From the NCBI GenBank assembly GCA_963971285.1, contig OZ020244.1, positions 17,856,001 through 17,920,000 on the forward strand: DNA of 64,000 nt. Reading direction: 5' to 3'. Position numbers and translations under genes: made by a program. The notes beneath the pieces are model-generated. The model did no database searches and was not told where the DNA came from. It was given only the letters and a program-made list of their open reading frames with translations. This DNA is from Astropecten irregularis. Its lineage: Eukaryota; Echinodermata; Asteroidea; Paxillosida; Astropectinidae. Shown piece by piece: positions 32,927-43,100 of this stretch; the stretch's first letter is position 1, and each line of letters starts with the position of its first letter.

Positions 32927-35900
32927 TGGGCAAGGTGGTGGAGGTGGAAGACCTGCCCAAACCGGAACCTAACGAGTTGGCGAATGTTGAGTCTTTAGAG
33001 ACAAATCAAGTTGAGACTTTGGGGATTGATCGTTCTTATACTGAAAAGCAGTTGCGAGCGAAATTGATTGCCAGTAGTCCCACAGCTGAAATTATTATGG
33101 GAGATGTGACCACTCAGTGTATCTTGGACAGTGGTGCTGAAACATCCTTAATAACTTCATCATTTTATAGGAAGCATTTGGCCAACATAGTGGGCAGTTT
33201 GAGGCCGGTTGGGAGGTTTATCAGATTGATGGGAGCCAATGATCTAGACATACCCATTAAAGGCTATCTGGAGATTCCTATAACTATTTTTGGCTTGACA
33301 ATTTCTGCCTGTTTCCTGGTTCGGGACGACGGTTCGGATGTACCCAATGAACGTCGTGAGATATACCCTGTGCTCCTTGGGTGTAACATTTTGCGCACTC
33401 TTTCTAAGATGCGGGCCACCCCGTGTGGACCATCCAGAGATGAATGGATGGTCGCTTTACAGTGGTTCTGTTGCTTGAGTGAAGGGCAGGATGGTGAAGT
33501 GTGTAGGCCGGTGTTACCAACGCAAGAGGTTGTTGGTTGTGTTTGCATGGCTCGAGATGAGACCATTGCCCCGTTTTCGGCCTGTGTTTTATCCTGCGTT
33601 GTGAGTGGACCATTGTCAGTTTCTTCCCGTGGTGCAAGCGTTCTGATACAGCCATTTCCTTCCAGGGTGCGTGTTGATGATACACTGGAGGCAGTGGCGG
33701 AGACTTTCCACGTTGTTGAGGGTGTACAAGTTTTGGAAGACTCGTCTGTGCACGTCTTGGTGTGCAATTTGGGCGAGACTCCGGTAACTCTTCCGGAGAA
33801 GTTCAGGATTGCAACGGCTGTTGAGGCTAAACTAAGCGATGAGGTTCACCTTTGGGAGGTTGAGGATGGGTTTCGGGTGACTGTGGAGAAGGTCATAGTT
33901 GACCAAAGCCCTGATTTTTCAAGAGATCCCGAAAACAATGATGAGGATGAGACAGATGGAATGGGAGTTTCGGGTTCGCCTACTGCGAACAGAGAAACAA
34001 TTGTTTTTCCTGATGGTTCCTCATATCTACTCCCTCCTGGTATCAGTCTTAGAGGGTTTGATCATGGTGAAGCTTGTCTGATCGCTGATGTGATTAGGAA
34101 ATACGAGGGAGCCTTTTCAATGGGTCCCTTGGACATAGGGGAGTGTGCACTTATCCCACATGAGATAAAGCTCTCTAGTGACCAACCTATCCGACAGCCA
34201 TACAGACGTATCCCTCCGCAACACATGAAGGAGGTGCAGGCATTGTTACAGGATTTGCTGGAGAAAGGGGTCATCCAACGATCTGGTAGTCCCTATGCAA
34301 GCCCTACGGTTCTTGTTCGCAAGAAAGATGGGTCGATTCGGCTCTGTATAGATTATCGTAGGCTAAACGCCATTACATTGAGAGATGCATTTCCTCTCCC
34401 GCGGATCGAGGAGACTTTGGAGGCATTGGGGGGCTCTCAGTATTTCACTTCGTTGGATATGGCTCATGGATATTTTCAGTTGGTCATGCATCCAGATTCT
34501 GTGGATAAGACCGCGTTTCGAGTTCCCTGGGGGCTGTTCTCATTCACTCGTATGCCCCAAGGACTTTGTAATAGTCCCAGTACTTTTCAGAGGACCGTTG
34601 AGTTGATTTTTGGGGACCTGAACATGTCCAAGCTGATTTTGTACCTTGATGACATTCTAGTGTTTTCGGCTACATTCCAAGAACATCTTGAGAGACTTGG
34701 TGTCGTGTTTGAGAGACTCATCAAGCACGGGCTGAAACTCAAGGGCAGTAAGTGCCGTTTCTTGCAAGGTGAGGTCAAGCATCTGGGTCATGTTGTTGGA
34801 AGTAGTGGGGTTGCAGTGGACCCCGATAAGGTGGAGCGGATTGAGAACTGGCCAACTCCAAGGAGTGCCGAAGAACTCCGTTCATTCCTCGGACTCGCGT
34901 CGTATTATAGACGCTTCATAAGTGGATTTTCTAAGATAGCAGCTCCGTTGCATGTAATGGTTGCTATGACCGGGTCGAAAACAGGGAAGAGCCCGGAGTT
35001 CAAGTGGTCGCCTGTAGCCGAGGGTGCTTTTCAGGAGTTGAAAAGGGCGCTGTGCACGACTCCTGTGTTGGCATACCCTAACTTCGACAAGGATTTTGTG
35101 TTGGAGGTTGATGCCTCTCTCAAGGGTCTTGGTGCCTGTTTGCTACAGGTCGGGGATGATGGAGCTTTTCATCCTATAGCCTATGCAAGTCGTGGATTAC
35201 GCGGGGCGGAGAGGAATTACTCCGATTTCTCAAGCTTTAAGCTCGAATTGTTGGCATTGAAGTGGGCCGTTGCGGAGAAATTCCGGGATTATCTGATGGG
35301 GTCCAGGTTTGTGGTTTATACCGACAATAATCCCCTCGCTCATTTGCAGAATGCTAACTTGGGAGCGACAGAGCAGCGTTGGGTTGCCCAATTGGCACCC
35401 TTCAACATGGAAGTTAGATTCCGTCCCGGAAAGGCTAACAAATGTGCGGATGCCCTTAGCCGGCGCCCAGTTGAAGTAGTCGAGGTTGTGGATGTGGTAC
35501 ATGATTGTACCACCGTACCGTGTGAAGTTCGCTCTGCCGGTGAAGAAGGGTGCGCTAAGGTTTTTGATGTTCCCAAAGGAGAGTCTAAACACTCAGCTGT
35601 CCTACCGTCATTCACATCATGTGAGTTAGCAGCAATGCAAAAAGTTGATGAACAGTTGGGAGCAGTTTGGAGACACTGGTCGGACAAGTGGCAGTCTGTG
35701 CAAGGGGGCGACGAGTTGAATGTTCCTGGCCTGAATGGATGGTTGAGAGAACGAAACCAGATAGTAGAGAAAAATGGCGTTCTCTATCGGAAAACAAGGG
35801 ATGCTGTGCTTGGTGTTGTTTATCAGTTGCTTACGCCTAAGAAGCTTCAGAAATGGATGGTCGAGTCAGTTCACGACAACTGGGGCCACCAAGGTGTTAA

Positions 35901-37179
35901 CCGTACACTGTCACTTCTCCGAACACGGTGTTTCTGGCCGGGGATTGCCGGTTATGTGAGGGAGCATGTTCGTAACTGTTTCAGGTGCGTGGCGTCTAAA
36001 CCACCTACACCGACTGTGCGCACACCAATGCGGCATCTTTTGGCCTTTCGACCAATGGAACGAGTGGCTATTGACTTCCTCAAGCTAGACCGAGGTAAGG
36101 GAGGCTTTGAGGATGTCTTAGTTATGACCGATGCGTTCACAAAGTACGCGTTGGCCATCCCCTGTAAAGACCAGACTGCTCCTGTGGTCGCTAAGGCCTT
36201 GCGGGACCATTGGATCTCTCACTATGGCATACCTCTTCAGTTACATTCCGACCAGGGACGTAACTTTGAAGGAAGGTTGATTGGAGAGCTGTGCAAGCTG
36301 TACGGGGTTAGGAAAACCAGAACTAGTCCATATCACCCCGAAGGCAACGGCCAGACCGAGAGATTCAACAAGACCTTGTGCTCCCTGATAAAGTCCTTGG
36401 AGGTTTCAGAACGGAAGAGGTGGCCTGAACTTCTCCCCCACATGGTATACATGTATAATGCGACGCCTCACAGCGTCACTGGTGTTACGCCGTGGACCTT
36501 GCTGTTTGGACAGCAACCGACGATTCCCATAGATCATCTGGTGGGGAACTCCCATCAAGATCTAGGGGAGGAGTTTGTCCTTGAGCAGGCCAAGTTCTTG
36601 AGACGTGCCCATGACATCGTCAAGGATCGTCTTATCAAGGCGGCTGACAGGAACAAGAAGTATGTAGATGCTAAATGTAAGCCTGTACAGTCATTGATGG
36701 TTGGGTCCCGGGTTCTGGTCAAGAATTGTGCATTTAAAGGGAGGCACAAATTGAGTGATCACTTTAGTCAGGAACGGTATGTTGTCACCAAGTGCAATGA
36801 TGAGGAGGATCTGTTTGCTGTACGTCCTATCTTAGGAGGTAAGGACAGGTGGGTAAACAGGAGGCTACTGATCCTCGATCCGAGGGAGGAGTTTGAGGCC
36901 TTCAAGTGTCTACCTGAGCTTGATGGTTCGTCTGATCATTTAAGCTCTTCTGATGATTCAGACCATCAAGAACCAGAACCTCAGGATGAAAGTTCCTCGT
37001 CTGATGATGAAGTTTTGGTGTGTGACCCTCCCGAGACTACCCAATTTCCGGAACCTAATCCGCATGTCAAGTCTGACTCCTCAGGGGGAAATACTGTCCC
37101 GATTGTAGAACCTCGTCGATCTGAAAGGCTGAGATCGAAGCGTCGTCAGTCGAATAACTGGCCAAGTGCCATTACCTAG
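32926..37179 (+). CDS. pol: Pol of the Ty3/Gypsy element (protease, RT, RNase H, integrase)
   Basis: A continuous frame of about 1417 codons. Approximate residues from 32926: aspartic protease DSGAETSL at 68; reverse transcriptase with YLDD at 573; RNase H with DASLKGLG at 729 and YTDNNPLAHL at 798; integrase zinc finger, His near 983 and the C-x2-C near 1018; catalytic D 1050, D 1109 and E 1145, the last two with DD35E spacing. The C-terminal tail is acidic and serine-rich (SSDDSDHQEPEPQDESSSSD), and I see no chromodomain. There is no ATG at the gag boundary, consistent with expression by frameshift as the family is known to do. Confidence 0.94.
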   Translation: MGKVVEVEDLPKPEPNELANVESLETNQVETLGIDRSYTEKQLRAKLIASSPTAEIIMGDVTTQCILDSGAETSLITSSFYRKHLANIVGSLRPVGRFIRLMGANDLDIPIKGYLEIPITIFGLTISACFLVRDDGSDVPNERREIYPVLLGCNILRTLSKMRATPCGPSRDEWMVALQWFCCLSEGQDGEVCRPVLPTQEVVGCVCMARDETIAPFSACVLSCVVSGPLSVSSRGASVLIQPFPSRVRVDDTLEAVAETFHVVEGVQVLEDSSVHVLVCNLGETPVTLPEKFRIATAVEAKLSDEVHLWEVEDGFRVTVEKVIVDQSPDFSRDPENNDEDETDGMGVSGSPTANRETIVFPDGSSYLLPPGISLRGFDHGEACLIADVIRKYEGAFSMGPLDIGECALIPHEIKLSSDQPIRQPYRRIPPQHMKEVQALLQDLLEKGVIQRSGSPYASPTVLVRKKDGSIRLCIDYRRLNAITLRDAFPLPRIEETLEALGGSQYFTSLDMAHGYFQLVMHPDSVDKTAFRVPWGLFSFTRMPQGLCNSPSTFQRTVELIFGDLNMSKLILYLDDILVFSATFQEHLERLGVVFERLIKHGLKLKGSKCRFLQGEVKHLGHVVGSSGVAVDPDKVERIENWPTPRSAEELRSFLGLASYYRRFISGFSKIAAPLHVMVAMTGSKTGKSPEFKWSPVAEGAFQELKRALCTTPVLAYPNFDKDFVLEVDASLKGLGACLLQVGDDGAFHPIAYASRGLRGAERNYSDFSSFKLELLALKWAVAEKFRDYLMGSRFVVYTDNNPLAHLQNANLGATEQRWVAQLAPFNMEVRFRPGKANKCADALSRRPVEVVEVVDVVHDCTTVPCEVRSAGEEGCAKVFDVPKGESKHSAVLPSFTSCELAAMQKVDEQLGAVWRHWSDKWQSVQGGDELNVPGLNGWLRERNQIVEKNGVLYRKTRDAVLGVVYQLLTPKKLQKWMVESVHDNWGHQGVNRTLSLLRTRCFWPGIAGYVREHVRNCFRCVASKPPTPTVRTPMRHLLAFRPMERVAIDFLKLDRGKGGFEDVLVMTDAFTKYALAIPCKDQTAPVVAKALRDHWISHYGIPLQLHSDQGRNFEGRLIGELCKLYGVRKTRTSPYHPEGNGQTERFNKTLCSLIKSLEVSERKRWPELLPHMVYMYNATPHSVTGVTPWTLLFGQQPTIPIDHLVGNSHQDLGEEFVLEQAKFLRRAHDIVKDRLIKAADRNKKYVDAKCKPVQSLMVGSRVLVKNCAFKGRHKLSDHFSQERYVVTKCNDEEDLFAVRPILGGKDRWVNRRLLILDPREEFEAFKCLPELDGSSDHLSSSDDSDHQEPEPQDESSSSDDEVLVCDPPETTQFPEPNPHVKSDSSGGNTVPIVEPRRSERLRSKRRQSNNWPSAIT

Positions 37180-37329
37180 TGTCTTAGACCGGAATTTTGT
37201 TTAAGGACCATGGGGATCGAGTGAAACCTTCATGGGATGGTTGTAGGTTAAGTAGCAGTAGTTCTGTGGAACGAATGAATACAGTTTACATGTATCGTAA
37301 GTTGTTTCTCTGGGATGGAACTTTCATTT

Positions 37330-37357
37330 AATTTTTTTTGTGTGTTTTTCTTTTAAG
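37330..37357 (+). promoter_or_regulatory. Possible splice acceptor before the third gene
   Basis: A pyrimidine-rich tract ends in TTTTCTTTTAAG at 37357, about 190 bp upstream of the third gene's ATG. Env-position genes of this family are often expressed from a spliced mRNA. No donor was assigned. Confidence 0.4.
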
Positions 37358-37546
37358 GCCCTGCGGATTCAGAGTTCAGTGAGGAGGCTGCCGCTTCAGC
37401 GGATCTGGTGTAAACCACTCTGACCTGAACTTGGACCGAGGAAAAGTGTGGGTAGCCACATTTCAGCTACTGCTGCGTTTTAGAGACTTTTAACTGCATA
37501 CAGAGTTTCAGAGTTCTTTGATAGTTATTGTTGTTCTGCTTTCGAC

Positions 37547-38146
37547 ATGTCTAATAAGCGAAATGTATATATTTACGGACATTCGTTTCCCGCTCGGTTT
37601 TTGAGGTCGGCTCGTCGGAATCGCCAGACTGTTAGTAGGTTGCTCCGCGTTGAATCGAGCAACAACGTTCATGTCGAAGGGCACTCAGGGCTTACGTATA
37701 ACATAATTTTTAGTAGTGGGGATCGGTTCTTTAAGGAACTCAAGCGCCACTCAGTGGACTTGTTGTGCATTGATCTCGGATCGAATGACTTGTGTGGGAC
37801 AGGGGGTACCCCCGCAGTTGTTGTTCAAGATACCCTCCGTTTCCTTGCGTCATTGGAAAGTCAAGAGTTACTCCCCACACATGTTGTAATCCTTTCTGTC
37901 ATTAGGAGGTCCAAAATAACTCGACCTGGTCAAGTTTCGGTGACTACCTTTAACCATAGGGTCAAGAGGTATAATGCTCTTCTCAATGAGGAACTGCAGA
38001 AACACTATCCGACTGTGAAAATGTATTGTCAAAGGAAAACGAACCATCCGCAATATATTTCAGAAGATGGTTGTCATCTTAATGACGAGGGTCTTATCAA
38101 GTATGGCAAGGGTCTCCGAGAAGTAATTCTTGGTTGTAAGGACTAA
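37547..38146 (+). CDS. SGNH/GDSL hydrolase-like protein in the env position
   Basis: A frame of 199 codons. All SGNH blocks are visible: block I YIYGHSFPARF (nucleophile Ser13), block II VEGHSGLT (Gly48), block III IDLGSNDL (Gly78, Asn80), block V DGCHLN (Asp174, His177). The length suits a single SGNH domain. There is no signal peptide and no membrane segment, so it is not an envelope protein. SGNH enzymes are esterases, lipases or carbohydrate deacetylases; the substrate here is unknown. SGNH-type domains are known from ORF1 of some CR1/L2 LINEs and from Ngaro-type YR retrotransposons, so capture of an esterase fits a wider pattern. It lies between pol and the 3' LTR, on the same strand. 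Confidence 0.85.
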   Translation: MSNKRNVYIYGHSFPARFLRSARRNRQTVSRLLRVESSNNVHVEGHSGLTYNIIFSSGDRFFKELKRHSVDLLCIDLGSNDLCGTGGTPAVVVQDTLRFLASLESQELLPTHVVILSVIRRSKITRPGQVSVTTFNHRVKRYNALLNEELQKHYPTVKMYCQRKTNHPQYISEDGCHLNDEGLIKYGKGLREVILGCKD

Positions 38147-38551
38147 GATATGTTATGATGGATCATACCAGTTCTTCCACGGTGTTCTGTGAAGTGTCTG
38201 CTCTTCAGTGAAGAGTGAGGGGTTCTGTCTCCCTGCACTTCCGGGACTTTTGTTTTTATTGTTAAATGTTTCAAATTTGATAAAACGTTAAGCTGTTTGT
38301 TATACATGTATAAGCATTCTCCTTGGTCGAGCTAGTCACTTATAATTGTATAAGAGGTATTGATGATACTGTTATTTCTGTTTTGTAATTTGAATGTCGA
38401 CTTTTAAGTTTCTTAAATGCTGCCTTAGATTAAAAGCAATTGGGTTTAGGGGAGGACAAGATGGCTGTCCTTTGAAATCATTCATTGCATCATTGTATCA
38501 AAATTTGGATTTTAACCATTCGAGGTCGTATGGTTCGTAAAACAGGGAAGG
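38147..38551 (+). other. Non-coding tail and polypurine run of the LTR element
   Basis: No frame is supported here. The purine-rich aaaacagggaagg (38539-38551) abuts the 3' LTR, as expected for the plus-strand primer. Confidence 0.65.
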
Positions 38552-39365
38552 TGTGGGAGAATGGAATTTTTGCCCCTTTAATGTAATACACTGTGCGTGT
38601 ATGAGGGCTGTACGAAGCGTGTTCTGCCACGCAGTGTGTTAGTCCCTTTAATGAGCGTCTACTGTATCTGGGCAGATGGCTCTTTGCTCATGTAAACAAG
38701 GCGTACGTCCGCCGACGTAAAGTAGTGCCATTCGTGTTATTTCTTGAGTATGACTTTAAATTACACAATGATGGCTGTTCATTCCTATGAACACCCTGTA
38801 GGGTATATTGGGATCTGTTAAGGTATAAATTGTATACTTAAATAATTTTTGAGTTGATTGTTAGAAATAACTTGTCCGCGGATTAATAGTAAACATTGTC
38901 CGGGTACTGGGCTGGCAGCGAGGCTTACACGCTCTCCGTCTTTTACTACTGCTTAAATGACATCGTATGATGATTGCTGGTTGAATTTGGCTCCAAATCT
39001 TGCCTTAAAAAGTTGATAGGTGTTTGAACCACCCACTGGAGTAGCCTTGACTGAGTGGATGAAGGGAGCACGTTGGCTGGCTGGCTTGGGGGTTTTTTTC
39101 TGTTGTCATCTTTAATTACTACCGGACCGGGTTCCCACTTCATATGTACTATCTGACTGATGGCGGCATATTGACGTGCTGTATGAGAAGTGTGTATTAA
39201 AAGCCTACCGGCCCTGGATTGTGAAACTACCGAATAGCACCATTGTCTGTACATACTGTGACTGTGTTGTGTAATCACCTTGAGAGGTCCACACCCTCAC
39301 ATCCCCGAGGTGGAACTTCACCCCACCTTCCTCGACAGGAGCTGACCCGCCCCTGTTCCATGACA
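38552..39365 (+). repeat. 3' LTR
   Basis: An 814-bp LTR, apparently identical to 30526-31339, ending CCATGACA before ctatatcaaatg. Confidence 0.93.
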
Positions 39366-40104
39366 CTATATCAAATGATTCAAGGCAAGCTTTTGTTTAG
39401 TTACATAACAGACGTCTTGCACCAATATATGCACTGTTCATAATGGATAAGAATGGCACAAAGGAAACCAGTCCACTCCAGATAGAGATGGGTATCGCTA
39501 TGCAAAAGCTTGCCCCGAATCATATGATATTGCAACTGTCTGGGAAATTCAAACTTGGGTGTTAAAAATGCAATGAAAGAAGCCTGTGTACCAGATACTA
39601 TTCAGATTTGACTCGCAAATGGGTTATAAGGTGTAAAGTTGACATCAGATAAGCATTACATTATGGTCGATGTGGAAGAATCTGTTTGAATCTGTTTACA
39701 TTTTTTGATAGTTTATTCCAACAAAATGCAGCTTTGAAAGGCAGTACAAGCTTATGGCACTTTAGAGGCTCAATTTCGTGCAGCTGCTCTGCAGTTACAA
39801 AATCTCTATACCGGTACTCAGCAAATATCTGCAAGGGAACCAGTCTTAAACCAATGCAAACTACATGTCATTTTGGTTGGTAACCAGTGCTTGCTAAGAT
39901 TGTTAAGCTGAGAACCAGGCACCAACCAATAAATATTACGTGGCATTTTGGTTGGTAAACTGTCTGCCAAGCAAACAGCGCTCATAAAATTGGCCCCTCG
40001 CAACTTTCCACGCTGTTAGTATGTAAGAAAAGAACAATCTCCTTCCAGATTGAGGCTATGAGGCGCAGCATTCTTCCACATCTCCAACTCCTGCTCCTAA
40101 AACA
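39366..40104 (-). other. Probable 3' UTR and downstream flank of the EF-hand gene
   Basis: No coding frame is seen. On the minus strand an AATAAA signal lies at 39717-39712, about 390 bp after the EF-hand gene's stop codon. It is the nearest plausible polyadenylation signal, and the LTR element begins only 350 bp further on. Confidence 0.4.
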
Positions 40105-43100
40105 TCATCTGAGCTGGAGGAAGTAGGGTAGGAAGGCTAGGAACTCCACCTTGTCAATGACCGAAGTCAGATCCTGTTGGTTCAAATGCACAAAAACCAT
40201 CAAATTCTGTATCTTCTTCAAGGGTAGTAGTCTTGGTCCAAGACTGTAAAGCTTGATAAAGGACTCGATCATGCCATTGCGCCCTCTCGATCGTGACTTC
40301 ATTTCACCCAGCTCGCATTACAGTCTTGGGAATCTCCTACGAACCGAGGCATTGCCTTTGTATGCAAGATAGGTAGCTTATTATGAATACAGTAAAACCT
40401 CAATAACTCAAACTTGGATAACTCAAAAGTCCACTTATAAACTCAAAGTGATGCTTTGTTCCCGCCGAAAGAAAAGGCTTCTGTGTACATAAATACTTCC
40501 GTATGTCAAATTACCTGTGGCCAAAACCCTGCTTAAGTCAATTTCTTTCCCTCCGAACAACGAAACAAATCGTAGCTGAGTCTGTCCTTATCAGGTGCTG
40601 TAGGTATATAATTGAAAATGAAGTACATGCACATGTAATTTGGCCTATGTAACATGCCACTTCTATTGTGAGTCAACTTTATGTGCACAAACCCGCATGA
40701 AGACGACTGACAATTCAAGTTGCGTTAGGCAAAGTCTGGATAACTCAAAGTTTACATTCATTCCCTTGAGGTTTGAGTTATCAAGGTTTTACTGTATTCA
40801 AAATTTACTCTGGAATGCAAAATAGGATACCAAGCGAGCTGTGGGAGCATTGGAGCTGCTGAAATGCAAACAAACGCGAGATTTGGGTCCGCTAATGTTC
40901 GGTATAGCGGTACAATTTAGGGTATTTGTTCCACTGTGCCGTGACATGAAAACTTGAAAACCAATTACCTTTCCGATTGTGGTCAAAATGTCACCAGTCA
41001 GACTCGGATCCGATACGAGGTCCTTGTCAGTCACCATGGACAGCAACTCCAAGAGAGCTGCTACTGAGATGGTGCCCATCTGCTGCCGGTCCACCGATGA
41101 AAACATCATCTGTGTAGGTTGGCAAGAGAAGGAGAGTTATAAGAGAAGAAGGCCAACAATCGGAAACCAAGCACTGAAGCCTTATGATCTGTTGCACTTA
41201 CTGGGGTCTTTCTTGAGAGAGTAAGGCTTGCGGTAACACCATGCATGTATCATAAATCTCTTTTAGAAAGATGTGTGGTCCTGAAAAGGACCGATGAGAG
41301 TGGGGTCTTTCTTCACAAACCTGACAATAAGCTAGCTCTTTACAAGAGGTGACATCAACTTTCCAAGCTATCAATTTTCCAGGACAACACACGTGCACAT
41401 GCGTTACTTCTGAAGTCAGGCACAGCCATTAACATACACGTATATGTCCGTGCATGCAGGTTAGTGCAGGTACCGGTACTTATACATATTCAACAGTGTG
41501 TCATGCAACTCATGGCCTTTACAGAATTCCCAAGACGTTGTTATAGAGAGGTGTTTGCAGGTCAGTAATGGGAATGGGTTCGTGCGTTCCATCCAGTAAT
41601 AAAATCCTTGTGAACCAAGACTATTTACTTGCAAGACTGGATATTATAGACAGTGGAGCCAAACCCTGAGGTATAGTGCCTATCACAAGGTTCCACCAAA
41701 GCTCTTGTCGCAAGTTTACAATCGTACCAAAGTCTCAGAAAAAAACACAAACAGGATAACTTACAACAAACTGCATGATGTTCTGCTGGAGGTTGGTCAG
41801 ATTGACCGAATCGTATGCATCCATGGCGGAGTCTGGCAGTTTGGTCAACTTGTCCCCGAGACACGTCACGCCAACAAATTCCTCCAGGCCGAAAAACGTG
41901 CTGCTGCTGACCGCCTCATACACCTGTTACACAGGGAGGAACAACATCAGGAACTTAAAAAAGAGAAGCCCGTTTAGATTGGAGGTTCTGTTTACAATAT
42001 CCGAATGAAATTCTACAAATTAGGTATTGGGAGGGGGAGGGCGTGATGAAGAGACCAGAAACAAGAATTCACAGTTGAGAATACACACACACATTAGAAA
42101 CAGTTCACAACACTACATACCGTACTCACACCAAAGAGCCTAATGGTAATGGGCCTGTTTGTTTCACGCACAAGATCACGGATCCTCCAGATCCCATTTT
42201 AGTGTATCCTGCATGGGACGACGTGGATCTGCAGAACTGGGATCCCGTGCGTTAAACAAACAGGCCCACTGTCTCGTAATAAAGGGAAGTCAACACAATA
42301 TGAAATCCGAACTGATAAACTTTCCAGTAGTTTCCAGAGTCAAGGATGGCCTTCTCAGTGCAGTAAGGACCACAAGAAGCAGATAGAGAGAGAGTCTAAC
42401 GGGTGCTCTTGTGCCAAATCTAAGATTTTTAGAAATGGAATCTTAAACATCAAACCCAGAATCTTGGACACAACGGTGCTTGTAATGTGCTATTCAACAG
42501 ATAATGTTCAAGACAAAGCAACACAAGGCAAGATAGAGTTACTGAGCAGTGGGGCACCCAGGATTTCCCAGGGTTTGGGCAATTCTAAAAAAAACCAAGA
42601 GGATTCGATGAAAACCTCCATCACCCTCGCCCCTAAGGCAGGAACACCAAACATCCTGCCGTCTTTCAACAACTTGCAACGGCACTCTGCATCGGTGCCA
42701 CCCAAACATAAAAAAACAAACAAACAAACAACAATCACCACCAACAGCAATCAAACTTATAACTATCCACAACCCCCTTCCTGGAAAGCTCAAGAACCCC
42801 CCCCCTCCTTCCATCCAATCCCAGCCCCCCTGGGTGCACCACTGGTTCTAAAGGAACTTAAAAGAATATTAAAACTGAACACAATTAATTGATTCGTTAT
42901 GAACCCAACAGCCTAAAAAGAAACAGAGAACTTAGAGAAGGATTGTGAGATTTTTTATACTCAAATTAACAGATAATAATTACAAGAGTTATTTTATTTA
43001 CTTGGAAATTTAAAATAAAATGGAGAAAAAGACACACTCACAGATGGTTGAGTGTTGAAATTTGTTTAAAAATTCATTTATAAAGGCATGCTTTGCAAAT

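Larger units (their letters stand above)
30526..39365 (+). mobile_element. Ty3/Gypsy LTR retrotransposon with an SGNH-hydrolase third gene (8840 bp)
   Basis: Parts in order are: 814-bp LTR, primer-binding site, leader, gag, pol (protease, reverse transcriptase, RNase H, integrase), a third frame in the env position, a purine run, and an 814-bp LTR. The two LTRs look identical by eye, so the insertion is very young. The element looks whole and I see no breaks. The domain order, with integrase after RNase H, is that of Ty3/Gypsy. No target-site duplication is visible (gctgg on the left, ctata on the right), which could reflect recombination between elements. It lies 740 bp beyond the stop codon of the EF-hand gene. 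Confidence 0.93.

Noticed and set aside
37547-38146. Reading the third frame of the LTR element as an envelope gene
   Set aside because: No signal peptide, membrane segment or furin-like site; the motifs are those of an SGNH hydrolase.
42464-42892. A 142-codon plus-strand frame in intron 9 of the EF-hand gene
   Set aside because: Low-complexity Lys/Asn/Pro content, no family features, antisense within an intron.
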